Positions 25,492 through 34,958 of a stretch of 64,000 bases of DNA are shown here, in pieces. Source of the DNA: Hydrogenovibrio thermophilus. Its GTDB lineage: Bacteria; Pseudomonadota; Gammaproteobacteria; Thiomicrospirales; Thiomicrospiraceae. The position numbers and the translations under genes were made by a program. The stretch covers positions 1,612,001 through 1,676,000 of the forward strand of contig NZ_CP035033.1 of the NCBI RefSeq assembly GCF_004028275.1, in the 5' to 3' direction. The notes beneath the pieces are model-generated. The model did not search any database and had not been told where the DNA came from. It saw only the letters and a program-made list of their open reading frames with translations. How positions within the stretch are numbered: the stretch's first letter is position 1; each line of letters starts with the position of its first letter.

Positions 25492-27975
25492 ATGAAAACA
25501 ATTAATATCGAAAATCTCTACACCAACTCCTTCGGTGACCAATATTTTCAAGAAATCAACCACACGGCTTTTGATAACGTCGGCGCGACCGCAACGTTCA
25601 ATAAAGTCTTCAATGATGTTTTGAATCAGGAAAACAGGCTGTTTATCATTGTCGGTTCCGATTCCGGACTGCTGATTCCCTACCTGCAGAAATATCATGC
25701 CGATCAAGGGCGCCATTACATCATCATTGAAAAGCCGGAACTGATTTCGCATATCGATAAGACCTTCGAACGCAATGAAGACCTCATAGACCTGGAACCA
25801 GAGGACCTCAACTTCGGCGACCTACCGGAACGCTATTCCGATTACATCGCGCACGGACGCTACACTCTGTTACGTTCGCTGGCAGTCATCGACTCCAAAA
25901 ATGACGTCTACCGTCACTTATGGGATCAAATTCTGGATAAATACAATATCTTTTCCGCTTCTGAAAGTGGCTATGCCATCAACAATGTGTTTATCGACAG
26001 CCAATTGAACAACCTCGCCGCCAATAGCTTGCCGGTTGCCAAAGTGGAAAATGCATTGGCCGGTAAGACCGCCATCATTATGGGGGGCGGCCCGTCACTC
26101 GATAAATCCATCAACTGGATCAAAGCCAACCAACACAAACTGGTCATTTTTGCCGCGGCACGTATCGCCAACCGCTTGAAAAAAGAACAGATTCAGCCCG
26201 ATTTCTTTGTCACTGTCGATCCGCATGATGTCAGTTACGACAACAGTAAATCCATGCTGCAGTTCGGTGATACCGCCGTCCTCGTGCATTCCAATAACGC
26301 CAACAATAAACTGGTCGCGGAATGGTCCGGCATTCATGCTTACCTAGGACTTATGTACCCATGGGTGGATGACCATCACCCGCAACCGGAGAACCTCGGC
26401 ATCGTCGGCCCAACCGTCACCAATACCATGACTTCCGTCGCCGCGTTTCTTGGCGCAGAACAGGTTTTGTTTTCAGGTGTCGACTTCTGCTATGGTGAAA
26501 ATGGCCAAAGTTATGAATCGGAAAGTGTCGAATCCAAAACCGGTAAATACCTCGGACAGGCCACCAACCGGGTCGAGACCTACTCCGGTCGTATTGCCGA
26601 AACAACCCCCAGCTTTGCCAACGCCCGCCAAGGCATGGAAGAATTCGTCGCCTACTCGCTCAAAACGTTTCGAAGCCGCTTCTACACCTTGAGCGAAGAC
26701 ACGGCTCTAATGAAAAATGTCGAATACCGCAATCCAAACGACATTGAATTGCCGAACGCTGACAAAGACGCGGCCTTAATGCAGATTAAAGAAAACCTGA
26801 CGTTTGATTTAAAACCGTATAAAACCCATTTAAAAAATGCCAAACGTTACTGCCAGGAAATGCGTGATTTATGCCGGACCGTCATCAAAGAAGCCAAGCA
26901 GGGGAAAAAACTGGCCAAACGACTCTTCAAAGATTTAGCCGAAACGGACAAACTGACCCAACAAATTGTCTCACTACAAAAAAATCTCAACGACGAAATG
27001 GGACCGCATGCCGAATTCATTTTCAACTATTCCATTAAAGCCTATAAAGATTTCATGAACCCCAGTGTCGGCAAAGACGATATGACCCGCGACCAGATCA
27101 AGGATTCGTTTATTCACTACTTCTCAGGCCTGGTCGATTCGGCTGATCCGCTCAAGCAATCCATTGAAGGCGCCATCACACGCTTGAACCATCGCTTAAA
27201 GGAAGCGGAAGGCACCAAACACTTCGACAAACTGGTCGAACAATGGCATGAGTTACATGAAGAAGGTCGCCCATTGGTCTGGCTGAAAATGAATGGTCTG
27301 TCACTCGACCGGCTTGACTCGGCCCAACGCGAAGCCATTGAAGCTCTCCTAGAGACCTATCAAGAAGAGCTGAAAGCAACGGAAACCAAACTCAGCCGCC
27401 AGTTGAAATCCAAGGGTGAAAGCATCACCAATCTCTTTGAACGCATTCGACGTTATTTTGTCGAAAACCGTCCCTATGACTTGGAAGCACTCGTCAATTA
27501 CATCGCCGAACGCGAGGATGAACAAGCCAAAGACCTGTGTCATCTGGGCGCCGGCTTTATCTATGAGTTGAGAGACATGCCGGACGATGCGCTTAATGAA
27601 TTCGTCCAAATCAAAGACGAAAAACTCTTGATGGAAGGCTTAAAACGTGTCGTTAACATCACATTGGATAAAAAAGATTACCAAACGGCCTTGAATGCAC
27701 TGGAAGTGTTGACGCACTATTCCGATGAATTTTTCATCGCTTACGCGGATATTCTGGCCGCCACCGGTGACGGCCCTGGTGCGGCTGAAATTTACGTGCA
27801 TTACCTCAACCGTAACGAAGAGGATGTCGCCACCTGGATCAAACTGGTCAAGCTGCTGATTCACCTCGGTCTAACGGAAGACGCCATGCAAGCCATCCAA
27901 AACATCAAAAAAATCGACCCCGACAACATCGTCGCCGATGAATTGATGAACTTGGCCACACAGCCGAAAAGCTAG
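25492..27975 (+). CDS. maf: Maf-family motility-associated glycosyltransferase
   Basis: Maf proteins attach nonulosonic acids (pseudaminic or legionaminic) from CMP donors to Ser/Thr of flagellin. The DUF115/MptE-like core is at about residues 165-400, with GGGPSLD at 198-204, an HSNN/VGPTVTN region, and GAEQVLFSGVDFCYGENG. A helical C-terminal region (about 600-827) looks like TPR repeats (YQTALNALEVLTHY, GDGPGAAEIYVHYLNRNEEDVATW). Length is 827, in the normal Maf range. It sits alone on the plus strand between the flagellins and the sugar-synthesis island, and ends at a strong terminator. Only one Maf is in the window although two CMP-sugar synthetases are. Confidence 0.93.
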   Translation: MKTINIENLYTNSFGDQYFQEINHTAFDNVGATATFNKVFNDVLNQENRLFIIVGSDSGLLIPYLQKYHADQGRHYIIIEKPELISHIDKTFERNEDLIDLEPEDLNFGDLPERYSDYIAHGRYTLLRSLAVIDSKNDVYRHLWDQILDKYNIFSASESGYAINNVFIDSQLNNLAANSLPVAKVENALAGKTAIIMGGGPSLDKSINWIKANQHKLVIFAAARIANRLKKEQIQPDFFVTVDPHDVSYDNSKSMLQFGDTAVLVHSNNANNKLVAEWSGIHAYLGLMYPWVDDHHPQPENLGIVGPTVTNTMTSVAAFLGAEQVLFSGVDFCYGENGQSYESESVESKTGKYLGQATNRVETYSGRIAETTPSFANARQGMEEFVAYSLKTFRSRFYTLSEDTALMKNVEYRNPNDIELPNADKDAALMQIKENLTFDLKPYKTHLKNAKRYCQEMRDLCRTVIKEAKQGKKLAKRLFKDLAETDKLTQQIVSLQKNLNDEMGPHAEFIFNYSIKAYKDFMNPSVGKDDMTRDQIKDSFIHYFSGLVDSADPLKQSIEGAITRLNHRLKEAEGTKHFDKLVEQWHELHEEGRPLVWLKMNGLSLDRLDSAQREAIEALLETYQEELKATETKLSRQLKSKGESITNLFERIRRYFVENRPYDLEALVNYIAEREDEQAKDLCHLGAGFIYELRDMPDDALNEFVQIKDEKLLMEGLKRVVNITLDKKDYQTALNALEVLTHYSDEFFIAYADILAATGDGPGAAEIYVHYLNRNEEDVATWIKLVKLLIHLGLTEDAMQAIQNIKKIDPDNIVADELMNLATQPKS

Positions 27976-27992
27976 CGAAAAACGCTCCCAAT

Positions 27993-28029
27993 AAAAAAGC
28001 CGACAAATTTGTCGGCTTTTTTATTTTTT
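27993..28029. terminator. Bidirectional terminator between maf and ptmE
   Basis: Perfect stem AAAAAAGCCGACAAA/TTTGTCGGCTTTTTT. It ends maf on the plus strand and the nonulosonic acid operon on the minus strand. Confidence 0.92.
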
Positions 28030-28061
28030 GATTTTGGGCTTCCGCTTGAAGCTCATCCACC

Positions 28062-29117
28062 TTACTTGAAATACACTTCATAGTCCGCTTGTGCCTGTTC
28101 GTAATCCGGGATATGCCCAATGTCCATCCAATATTCCGTCAATGGAAAACCACCGGTTTTACGGTCTTCTTCAATCAAGGCGTCCACTAAAGTCGGCATA
28201 TCATAAAAACTGTCCTGCGGAATACTCGACAACACCTCCGGCGACAAACAATAGATGCCGGCGTTCACGAAATAACGATAAACCGGCTTTTCCACCAGTT
28301 GATTGATGTATGGCCCTTCCATTTCAATCACACCATAAGGCACTTGATGCGAATATTCACGCACACAGGTCGTCACACAGTTTTGGTGTTCGGCATGAAA
28401 GTCCAGCAAGGAACGAAAATCGATTTTCGTCAGCAAATCCCCATTCATCACAATAAGCGGCAGGCCTGGTAGTTCTGGCAATAAGCTTAGAGCTCCGGCC
28501 GTCCCCATCGGTTTGCTTTCTTCAATGTAAGTGATGTGAATACCCCATTTCTCGCCGTCACCGAAATACTGGCGAATCTTATCGCCAAGGTAGTTGATGC
28601 AGAAATAAAATTCGGTAAACCCTTGGTCGGCAATGTGTTTGACGATGGTTTCCAAAATCGGTTGATTGCCGACCGGCAACATCGGCTTGGGGATGGTCTC
28701 GGTCAAGGGACGTAAACGCATTCCCAAACCACCCAACATCAACACCACTGGGTTTTGGCGACGCGGCGTCACCTGCGTTTTGCGGTAATACAGGCCGACC
28801 ACTTGTTTTCGATCATTCAAAATCGGTAGATGCCGCAGCGAACGCCGTTTCATGTGCTGATGCCAAACCATCTCGGTTTCCGAATCGAGCCCGACAGTAG
28901 GCGTTGCATTCGCCACCAACTTGATGGAACTGTCCAGAGTCTCCCCTCGCAGCAAGCCACGACGGATATCCCCATCGGTCACCGTGCCGAGCAAACAACG
29001 CTCTTCGGACACCACCAAGACGATTTGCATGGCTTGTTGGTCCAATACCGTTAAGGCATCACGAATCGTCGCATTTTCTTCTATCGAAATGGCTGGCCAA
29101 TCAAATAAATCCATCAC
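28062..29117 (-). CDS. ptmE: CBS-domain sugar nucleotidyltransferase, PtmE-like
   Basis: In Campylobacter, PtmE makes GDP-glucosamine from GlcN-1-phosphate and GTP, the entry step of the GDP-based legionaminic acid route. The architecture matches: two CBS domains (about 8-115) then a nucleotidyltransferase domain (about 120-351) with GGLGMRLRPLTE, the PKPMLP motif and NGDLLT as the metal-binding region. Length is 351. It is the last gene of the island and is 24 bases after legF. The nucleotide used (GTP or another) cannot be read from the sequence. Confidence 0.85.
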   Translation of the reverse strand: MMDLFDWPAISIEENATIRDALTVLDQQAMQIVLVVSEERCLLGTVTDGDIRRGLLRGETLDSSIKLVANATPTVGLDSETEMVWHQHMKRRSLRHLPILNDRKQVVGLYYRKTQVTPRRQNPVVLMLGGLGMRLRPLTETIPKPMLPVGNQPILETIVKHIADQGFTEFYFCINYLGDKIRQYFGDGEKWGIHITYIEESKPMGTAGALSLLPELPGLPLIVMNGDLLTKIDFRSLLDFHAEHQNCVTTCVREYSHQVPYGVIEMEGPYINQLVEKPVYRYFVNAGIYCLSPEVLSSIPQDSFYDMPTLVDALIEEDRKTGGFPLTEYWMDIGHIPDYEQAQADYEVYFK

Positions 29118-29141
29118 CTTTCCCCAACTTCACCTTTAGCA

Positions 29142-29858
29142 TTATTCCATTTGCGCCTGACGCATCTTCAAGAGGGCTTCCACTTGGTAGACATCCGCCA
29201 AATCATCGACATCCACACCGGAAACCGCATCCATCATAAACAAATCCGACAAACCGGCCACCGCCAAACGACGATGCTCTCTCAAAAACTGAGGTGTGGC
29301 AATATAAATGGCACCGTTAATCACATAATAGTCGTCATCAAAGGCCTGGCGTTGCGAGACATAGGTGTCCGGTTGGGCCAAATAGCGCCAATCATCCCCC
29401 TGCACTTGCAAACATTTATAGGGATGCTCCCGCATCGGCTGCACGCTGATTAACGAATCCCGCTCACTTTCTAGGAATTGTAAAATCGCGGCATCAATCT
29501 CTTCGACGGTTCGTAACGGCGTGGTCGGTTGCAATAACACCACCGCATCCGGCAAACGATCACGCGCTTCCAACCAGTCCAAAGCATGCATAAGCACTTC
29601 CACATTGGTCACGGAATCCGCCGCCAACTCCACCGGTCGAACATAATCCCCCGTCAAACCGCATTTTTGGGCGAATGCATTGATTTCCGCATCCTCGCTG
29701 GAGAGCATCAAGTCATTGAGATACTGGCTTTTTTGTACTTCGTCCAATGTGTACTGCAACAGAGGCTTATCCAAAATCGGATAAAGATTCTTTCCGATCA
29801 ATCCTTTGGAACCGCCACGGGCAGGAATAAACCCTAAAATTGTTTCTTGTTCAACCAT
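29142..29858 (-). CDS. legF: CMP-legionaminate synthase (PtmB/LegF)
   Basis: Activates legionaminic acid with CTP to CMP-legionaminate, the donor for Maf. The acylneuraminate cytidylyltransferase motif IPARGGSKGLIGKNL is at residues 11-25, followed by QPTTPLR and the NGAIYI region; the C-terminus has GVDVDDLADV with the conserved metal-binding Asp residues. Start 29858 is chosen over an in-frame codon at 29891: it overlaps the preceding gene's stop by 8 bases and has a GGGA just upstream. Length is about 239, the family norm. Confidence 0.9.
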   Translation of the reverse strand: MVEQETILGFIPARGGSKGLIGKNLYPILDKPLLQYTLDEVQKSQYLNDLMLSSEDAEINAFAQKCGLTGDYVRPVELAADSVTNVEVLMHALDWLEARDRLPDAVVLLQPTTPLRTVEEIDAAILQFLESERDSLISVQPMREHPYKCLQVQGDDWRYLAQPDTYVSQRQAFDDDYYVINGAIYIATPQFLREHRRLAVAGLSDLFMMDAVSGVDVDDLADVYQVEALLKMRQAQME

Positions 29859-31002
29859 GTCCCTGTTTTCCTTCTGGTTGTACGCCGTCAAAATCCGTTA
29901 ACAGCTTAGAAATGAGCAACTCGGTAGACGCTTGCGGACACGGCAAATGCCGCTTGGCTCTTTCCCATAACGCATGACGAGTTTCTTCGAGCAATCCCTG
30001 TTCCAAAACCGCCAGTAACCTTTCTTCTGTATCGACCGATAACAACAACTCTTCAGTCACCAGCGGCAATTCCGCCAACTGATTATACCCCCGCCACCAC
30101 TCAATCAACGCCGGTTCGAACCACAAATAAACGCTGACATTAAACGGCTCCCGAGCAATTTCATTCAAATAAAGGTTATCAAAACCAGAGCTTGAAAAAG
30201 CACTTAAAACCAAGTCGCACACGACAAGGCTGTCCTTAATGCCTCTCATGGGGTTCATCATCGCTCGGTCGCCGAGCGCGTCTTGGAACAACGCAAATGT
30301 CTTATCCCGCTGGTGACGACTTTCTTTTGGGTGGGGACGATACAGCAACTTGAAAGGCCGAGGCCATTTTGATAATTGCCGCACCAAACCTTCAAGTGTT
30401 TCAAAGTACCCGGGGATGTCCAAAATCGGCTGACCGAAAAAACCGACCAGCACCGTGCCCGGTGCAGAATCGGCCAGGCCTGGGCGTTTTTGTTGCCGCG
30501 CGGCCAAAGGGTTATAAAACCGATAACCGGCGTGTTTGATGGAGCCAATTGGAATATTTTCAATTTGAGGGTAGCGCTCGTGAGTCAAACGCGCGGCTTC
30601 GTCATCAATGACGAAAGCGGTATTCGGTAACGCGCCGGAGGCTTGGTTAACACCGCCCCAGAAACTTTGCAATGCGTAAGAATGGATATGCTGCTCAGCG
30701 GCATAGTGCAAAACGGCTTCGTCCAATCCGGTATCCGGGCCGGAAATGCCGGTCAGAACCGCATCCGGTTGAAACGTATCAAACGTTTCACGCAAAATGG
30801 CGCTTTGTAACACGGCATCACAATCTCCTGGCGGAATTATCTGCAACTCGTCATGAGGCACAAACGGCTCCAGTAACCGGTACGCCGGTTCCTGACACAA
30901 GACCTTTAGATGAAAGCGGCCATTGGCGTAAAGCTCGGGAACCAAACGTTCAAAAGAAACAGCCGTTGCGGGGTCTCTGGCAGTAATCAATAATTTCATC
31001 AT
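29851..31002 (-). CDS. Putative GT-B, sialyltransferase-like protein
   Basis: A protein of about 384 residues without a firm family by eye. It has GT-B-like features reminiscent of bacterial sialyl- and polysialyltransferases: an acidic VIDDE at 131-135, PHPKE at 223-227 (compare the HP motif of those enzymes), and SAFSSSG at 267-273. No signal peptide or membrane helix is seen. Two adjacent ATGs (31002, 30999) are preferred to a TTG at 31053. It lies between the phosphotransferase gene and legF, so a role in transferring or trimming a nonulosonic acid is plausible. It could also be another GT-B such as a UDP-sugar epimerase-like enzyme. Confidence 0.5.
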   Translation of the reverse strand: MMKLLITARDPATAVSFERLVPELYANGRFHLKVLCQEPAYRLLEPFVPHDELQIIPPGDCDAVLQSAILRETFDTFQPDAVLTGISGPDTGLDEAVLHYAAEQHIHSYALQSFWGGVNQASGALPNTAFVIDDEAARLTHERYPQIENIPIGSIKHAGYRFYNPLAARQQKRPGLADSAPGTVLVGFFGQPILDIPGYFETLEGLVRQLSKWPRPFKLLYRPHPKESRHQRDKTFALFQDALGDRAMMNPMRGIKDSLVVCDLVLSAFSSSGFDNLYLNEIAREPFNVSVYLWFEPALIEWWRGYNQLAELPLVTEELLLSVDTEERLLAVLEQGLLEETRHALWERAKRHLPCPQASTELLISKLLTDFDGVQPEGKQGHG

Positions 31003-31153
31003 CAAATCAAACGGTCGGTGAAAACCCCTTTTTCCTTTTTTAATTTGACCCAATCGGTTCCAAGGTTAAGGTTATATAAAAATACGAAATTTCGCCACCC
31101 TAAATTCAACCGGTTTTGACAAACCGAAACCTTTTCAGAACAGTTCCAAGAGC

Positions 31154-32146
31154 TTATTTGTACCGGTTTTTCGCTTGATAAACCAACGCCACGAACTTAT
31201 CCCACTCGCTTTGCGGCACGCGCCATTGCTTGAAAAGCATATTCTCCAACAAAATCGCCATGGACCGAATTGACAAGGCGATCATGGGCGATGTCAAATC
31301 GCCTTTCAAGCCGTAGGCTTTGCACAAACAGTTTTCCAAGCGTTCGGCTTCTTCGGGAGCACGCCCCCATAATAATCGCTGTGAAGCCATCGCCAAATCA
31401 AACCCGACCGGAAAAAAGCTGTAACGAGCATTTTCATAATCGATTACGCAAGGTTGCCCGTTAAGCGACAGAACATTTCCGACATTCAAATCCCCGTGCA
31501 CCATCTGCGCCCTGTCCAAATCGAAATCCAATAACGGATAATGCTCGACAAACAGGTGCAATTCGTTTGGCGAAATCGTCAAGTCATCAAGCATCCAATC
31601 CGAATCGGGAAACGCTTTGAGCCGATCCGTGACTTTCTGCAAAACCCGATTAAAACCGGCTTTGCGTTCAAGCCAATTATCACGGCACTTGACCTGTAAC
31701 GGATGCTGTTTCAAAACACGGTGTAATCGGGCCAGATATTGACCGAAAACGATAACTTGAGATTCGTCCAAAGACAAGGGAGAAAAGTTCAGAAAATCGC
31801 CACGGATTAAACAGACGGTATCATCCTGAAAGGTGGCGACAGAAATATCCAAAGATCGCGCCAGCACGCCGGCATGATTTAAATCGGCTTCCAACTGAAC
31901 GGAAAATGCTTCCAAATCGTAAAAAGCCTCGGGAAGCAGTTTAAAAAACTGGCTGGGTGTCTCAAACTTATCAGCATCGAAACGATAAAAACCGAACGGA
32001 TAATCATAGGCCGTGCCTTCCATGCGAGACAGGCGACCGTTTTCCACCCCCAAAAAGTGGCGCAAAGCTCTTTCTTCGGAAGACGACAGGCGTGCATAAC
32101 ACACCTGCTCCGGCGCGTGGTAAGGAAACGCCGGTGGTTTATGCAT
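31154..32146 (-). CDS. APH/choline-kinase-type small-molecule phosphotransferase
   Basis: A protein-kinase-fold enzyme that would phosphorylate a small substrate with ATP. The Brenner-type motif HGDLNVGNVL (catalytic Asp) is at about residues 217-226 and the DFG-equivalent CVIDYEN at about 233-239. Length is about 330. The ATG at 32146 overlaps the preceding gene's stop (ATGCATAA); a TTG at 32155 is the alternative. It lies within the island between the NeuB-like gene and the GT-like gene, with a 151-base gap downstream. The substrate may be a sugar or an amino alcohol attached to the glycan; the sequence does not say which. Confidence 0.75.
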   Translation of the reverse strand: MHKPPAFPYHAPEQVCYARLSSSEERALRHFLGVENGRLSRMEGTAYDYPFGFYRFDADKFETPSQFFKLLPEAFYDLEAFSVQLEADLNHAGVLARSLDISVATFQDDTVCLIRGDFLNFSPLSLDESQVIVFGQYLARLHRVLKQHPLQVKCRDNWLERKAGFNRVLQKVTDRLKAFPDSDWMLDDLTISPNELHLFVEHYPLLDFDLDRAQMVHGDLNVGNVLSLNGQPCVIDYENARYSFFPVGFDLAMASQRLLWGRAPEEAERLENCLCKAYGLKGDLTSPMIALSIRSMAILLENMLFKQWRVPQSEWDKFVALVYQAKNRYK

Positions 32147-33224
32147 TCCCTTCAAGATGGCTCCAATGAATCACCTGCCCGCGAGTGAGCGGTTTCGTCA
32201 ACACAGCCTTATCGACTTCCGACCAGGCCTGGGCACCGATTCCCAACGCCGGAAAGGCAAAATCCACAACATCCAAACTTAACACTGCCCCCACCGGCAA
32301 GTCTTGTTTGGCAACCAACCCCATCCGGGCACGATGCGGCTTGGCTTCCAACGGTGCTCGCCCGTCACCCAGGGCTGCATGAATTTGTCGAATCTGATTC
32401 AACGTATCCGCTACCTCTGACACCGGCATAGAGTGATACACGCCTTGGTCCATGGCCGCACCGTCCATATAAACACCTTTTTCCAACACCGCCACATCCA
32501 TCACCGTTGCCGCCAATAGCATTTCCGTACCGACATGGTGGTCGGATAATCCGGTCAGACAACCAAACGTCTGCTGTAAGGTTTGCATAAACCGCAAATT
32601 ATGATCGCCCACCGGTGCCGGAGGAGCTTTCGGGCTTTGTTGCACAATCAATTGCCGGGCACCGGCCTTTTCGGCCCAACCGACAGCCCGCGAAATTTCG
32701 CTCAAATCCGCCCGGCCGGTATCCATGATCATCGGTAAACCAAGATGCGCGATGTACTCTATCAACGGTTGGTGGGTAATATTCGACGAAGCGACTTTTA
32801 ACGCTACACAGCCCTCGTCCACAGCAAATTGCGCCCCTTCAAAGTCGTAAACCGAAACCGCCACCTGCATCCCCAGACGGCGACACAGCGCGAATAATCG
32901 TTGATAATCCGCGAGGCTAACCACTTTTCGCTCAATCAATCGACGATAATTTTCTTTTTGAATCCGGTTACCATCGACTAAATACTCGTCGTCATAATCC
33001 GTATCCAATGCAATATCCGGTCGATGCAGGATTTCCCCTTTCACCACCTTGACGCCGGCCTCCGCCAATTGACGAATCATCTGCTCGGCTTGCTCAATAT
33101 CTTGATTGAAAAAGGTACCGATGTCCGGCAGGAAAAGCGGTTCTTCGCCCAACCCGACCGGATGCCCACCGATTTCAAACTCCAATGCAAAATGCTTGGT
33201 CATCGTCTCACCCATTACTTCCAT
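32139..33224 (-). CDS. Divergent NeuB-like synthase with SAF domain
   Basis: Homologue of the PEP-dependent nonulosonic acid synthases (NeuB/LegI/PseI), with a TIM-barrel (about 30-270) and a C-terminal antifreeze-like SAF domain (about 300-355). Retained: the Lys in VVKGEI, the Lys in ALKVASSN, and SDHHVGTEM. Changed relative to legI next door: the LHxxxxYP motif reads VQQSPKAPP, so the first metal-ligand His is lost, and the SGEL motif reads SSNI. It is therefore a paralogue, probably with altered substrate or chemistry. The start is uncertain: 33224, 33215 or 33203 (MTKHFALEF). Confidence 0.82.
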   Translation of the reverse strand: MEVMGETMTKHFALEFEIGGHPVGLGEEPLFLPDIGTFFNQDIEQAEQMIRQLAEAGVKVVKGEILHRPDIALDTDYDDEYLVDGNRIQKENYRRLIERKVVSLADYQRLFALCRRLGMQVAVSVYDFEGAQFAVDEGCVALKVASSNITHQPLIEYIAHLGLPMIMDTGRADLSEISRAVGWAEKAGARQLIVQQSPKAPPAPVGDHNLRFMQTLQQTFGCLTGLSDHHVGTEMLLAATVMDVAVLEKGVYMDGAAMDQGVYHSMPVSEVADTLNQIRQIHAALGDGRAPLEAKPHRARMGLVAKQDLPVGAVLSLDVVDFAFPALGIGAQAWSEVDKAVLTKPLTRGQVIHWSHLEGNA

Positions 33225-33282
33225 TGCTTATTCGTTTAATGGTTCCACTCTCGTGCGAGTTACGCGCTTGATGACGTTTATT

Positions 33283-34239
33283 TCAAGCCGTTTGTTGCAA
33301 CACATACTGCATCCGATAACGTCGTTGATCCTGTCCGAACAAGTCCGGATACTCCAGCACCGGCAACAGCAGTTCGGTAAAGACTTCCACCCACTCCTGT
33401 TTAATCTCCATGCGGTTGTCGGCCGACAAATTGGCGGCCATCTTATTCAACATCGGAAAAATCGGGCGCATCCCCAAATTCCAAATGTGCGCCAAGCTGG
33501 CGGGCAGAATGTCGCGAGACTCCACGACTTCCAACCCGCAATCCGCAAACAACATCTCCCAGCCACTTTCATCACGTAACCCCGGATTCGTGGCCTGACG
33601 TCCGCGATTCAGCATCTGCTGCCACAAATCAGGCGTACCCGGCATCAACTTGCCCCAGTCCAGTTCTTTCTTCTCCGTAGTGAAAACATCAATCACCATC
33701 ACACCGGATGGCTTTAATTTCCGCTTCATCGCTTGCAGTGCCACATCGGTTTCCGCCACCCAATACAGGCTATTGCAATACACCTTATCCAGACTGCCAT
33801 CCTCAATTCCGGTCACTTCATCACGTAAATCAGCCAGGTGCAGACTTTGATAAAAGTCCAATGTCTCAGCCTTTTTCAGCAGATTTTCCTTGTGATCGGT
33901 ACCATAGGTAAACCCTCTTGTTGGGGTCTGTTCAATGACCGGTCGGTAGGCTTGATCGTAATAATCGAAAACATCAATGTCTTTCGCGGCGACGTCCGTG
34001 GTCTTTTGTTGACCGGCACCGGCAATAAACAAGTCAAAGTCTTCGGTGAAGCGCCCACCGCACTTAAAGAAGGTATTCACCCCGTCACCGCAGGCAAAAT
34101 CGGCGGTTTTTTCACCGTCTTTCGGGGTTAAATCAACACCATTGATGACATAGGACGCTAGTGCCAAAGCATTTTCCGGCCGCAACCACCATAAATTCAA
34201 AGCGTGTTTTAAAACTTCCTGCGATTGAAACTGACTCAT
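33283..34239 (-). CDS. Class I SAM-dependent methyltransferase
   Basis: A 318-residue Rossmann-type methyltransferase. SAM-binding motif I is at about residues 45-55 (TADFACGDGVN), an acidic region follows, and a post-motif strand is visible (GVMVIDVFTT). The substrate is unknown; in flagellin-glycan islands such enzymes often N- or O-methylate the sugar. The start ATG forms ATGA with the stop of the downstream cytidylyltransferase gene, so they are coupled. About 58 bases separate it from the NeuB-like gene. Confidence 0.78.
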   Translation of the reverse strand: MSQFQSQEVLKHALNLWWLRPENALALASYVINGVDLTPKDGEKTADFACGDGVNTFFKCGGRFTEDFDLFIAGAGQQKTTDVAAKDIDVFDYYDQAYRPVIEQTPTRGFTYGTDHKENLLKKAETLDFYQSLHLADLRDEVTGIEDGSLDKVYCNSLYWVAETDVALQAMKRKLKPSGVMVIDVFTTEKKELDWGKLMPGTPDLWQQMLNRGRQATNPGLRDESGWEMLFADCGLEVVESRDILPASLAHIWNLGMRPIFPMLNKMAANLSADNRMEIKQEWVEVFTELLLPVLEYPDLFGQDQRRYRMQYVLQQTA

Positions 34240-34958
34240 GCAAAATCCTCTTGATGTATGTTATTTTCTAAAACGGCCTGGGCAAAAACCAAATCCACTT
34301 GATTATCGATATCGATCGAACGGGCTTCCGGCATGCTGTAAATTTTCATGTTATCTGTGTAAAAACGTTGCTCAGAAAGAAACGCATCAGTGTGTGCAAA
34401 ATAAATGGCGCCGTTCGGGTAAAAGTATTCAGGATTGGCTTGCAAACGTGTCGCGGCAAAGTCCGTGGAACAGAATTGCTCAGGCACTTTGGCCAAACCG
34501 TCCTCCGATTGACGAAACATGAACTGCGGCAATTGAGCGGTTTGCTTCATCGACACCACCGATTTGACTTCATCCGTCAATAGCGCAAAAGCGCGTTGAA
34601 TATCTTGGGCGTCTCGGAACGGACAAGTCGGCAACAGCAAACTGCAGGCCTGGTAGTTTTTGCCATCGGCGGCGCGCCGGGCAATCACATCCGAAAGCAC
34701 TTGAACCGCCGTGGCATCGTCCGTGGCCAAATGTGGCGATCGTAACTCGTATGTCAATCCGGCGTCCTGATAACCGGACACGGTTTGCAGAATTTCATCA
34801 CTGTCGGAAGACAGAACCACTTCGTCAAAAACGCCACTTTCCAGCGCGGCTTCAATCGTCCAGGCGAGTAAGGGCTTATCGCCCAACATCGCTAAATTCT
34901 TGCGCGGAAAACGCTTGGAATTGGCTCTGGCCGGAATCAATGCAATGGCCGAAGACAT
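34236..34958 (-). CDS. Second CMP-nonulosonate cytidylyltransferase
   Basis: A NeuA/PseF-family enzyme of 240 residues, distinct from legF. The N-terminal motif reads IPARANSKRFPRKNL (residues 8-22), with Ala-Asn in place of the usual Gly-Gly. LLLPTCPFRD, the PNGAIYF region and SIDIDNQVDL with its metal-binding Asp residues are present. A second CMP-sugar synthetase implies a second nonulosonic acid. The start overlaps the deacetylase stop as TGATG. Which sugar it activates cannot be told. Confidence 0.85.
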   Translation of the reverse strand: MSSAIALIPARANSKRFPRKNLAMLGDKPLLAWTIEAALESGVFDEVVLSSDSDEILQTVSGYQDAGLTYELRSPHLATDDATAVQVLSDVIARRAADGKNYQACSLLLPTCPFRDAQDIQRAFALLTDEVKSVVSMKQTAQLPQFMFRQSEDGLAKVPEQFCSTDFAATRLQANPEYFYPNGAIYFAHTDAFLSEQRFYTDNMKIYSMPEARSIDIDNQVDLVFAQAVLENNIHQEDFA

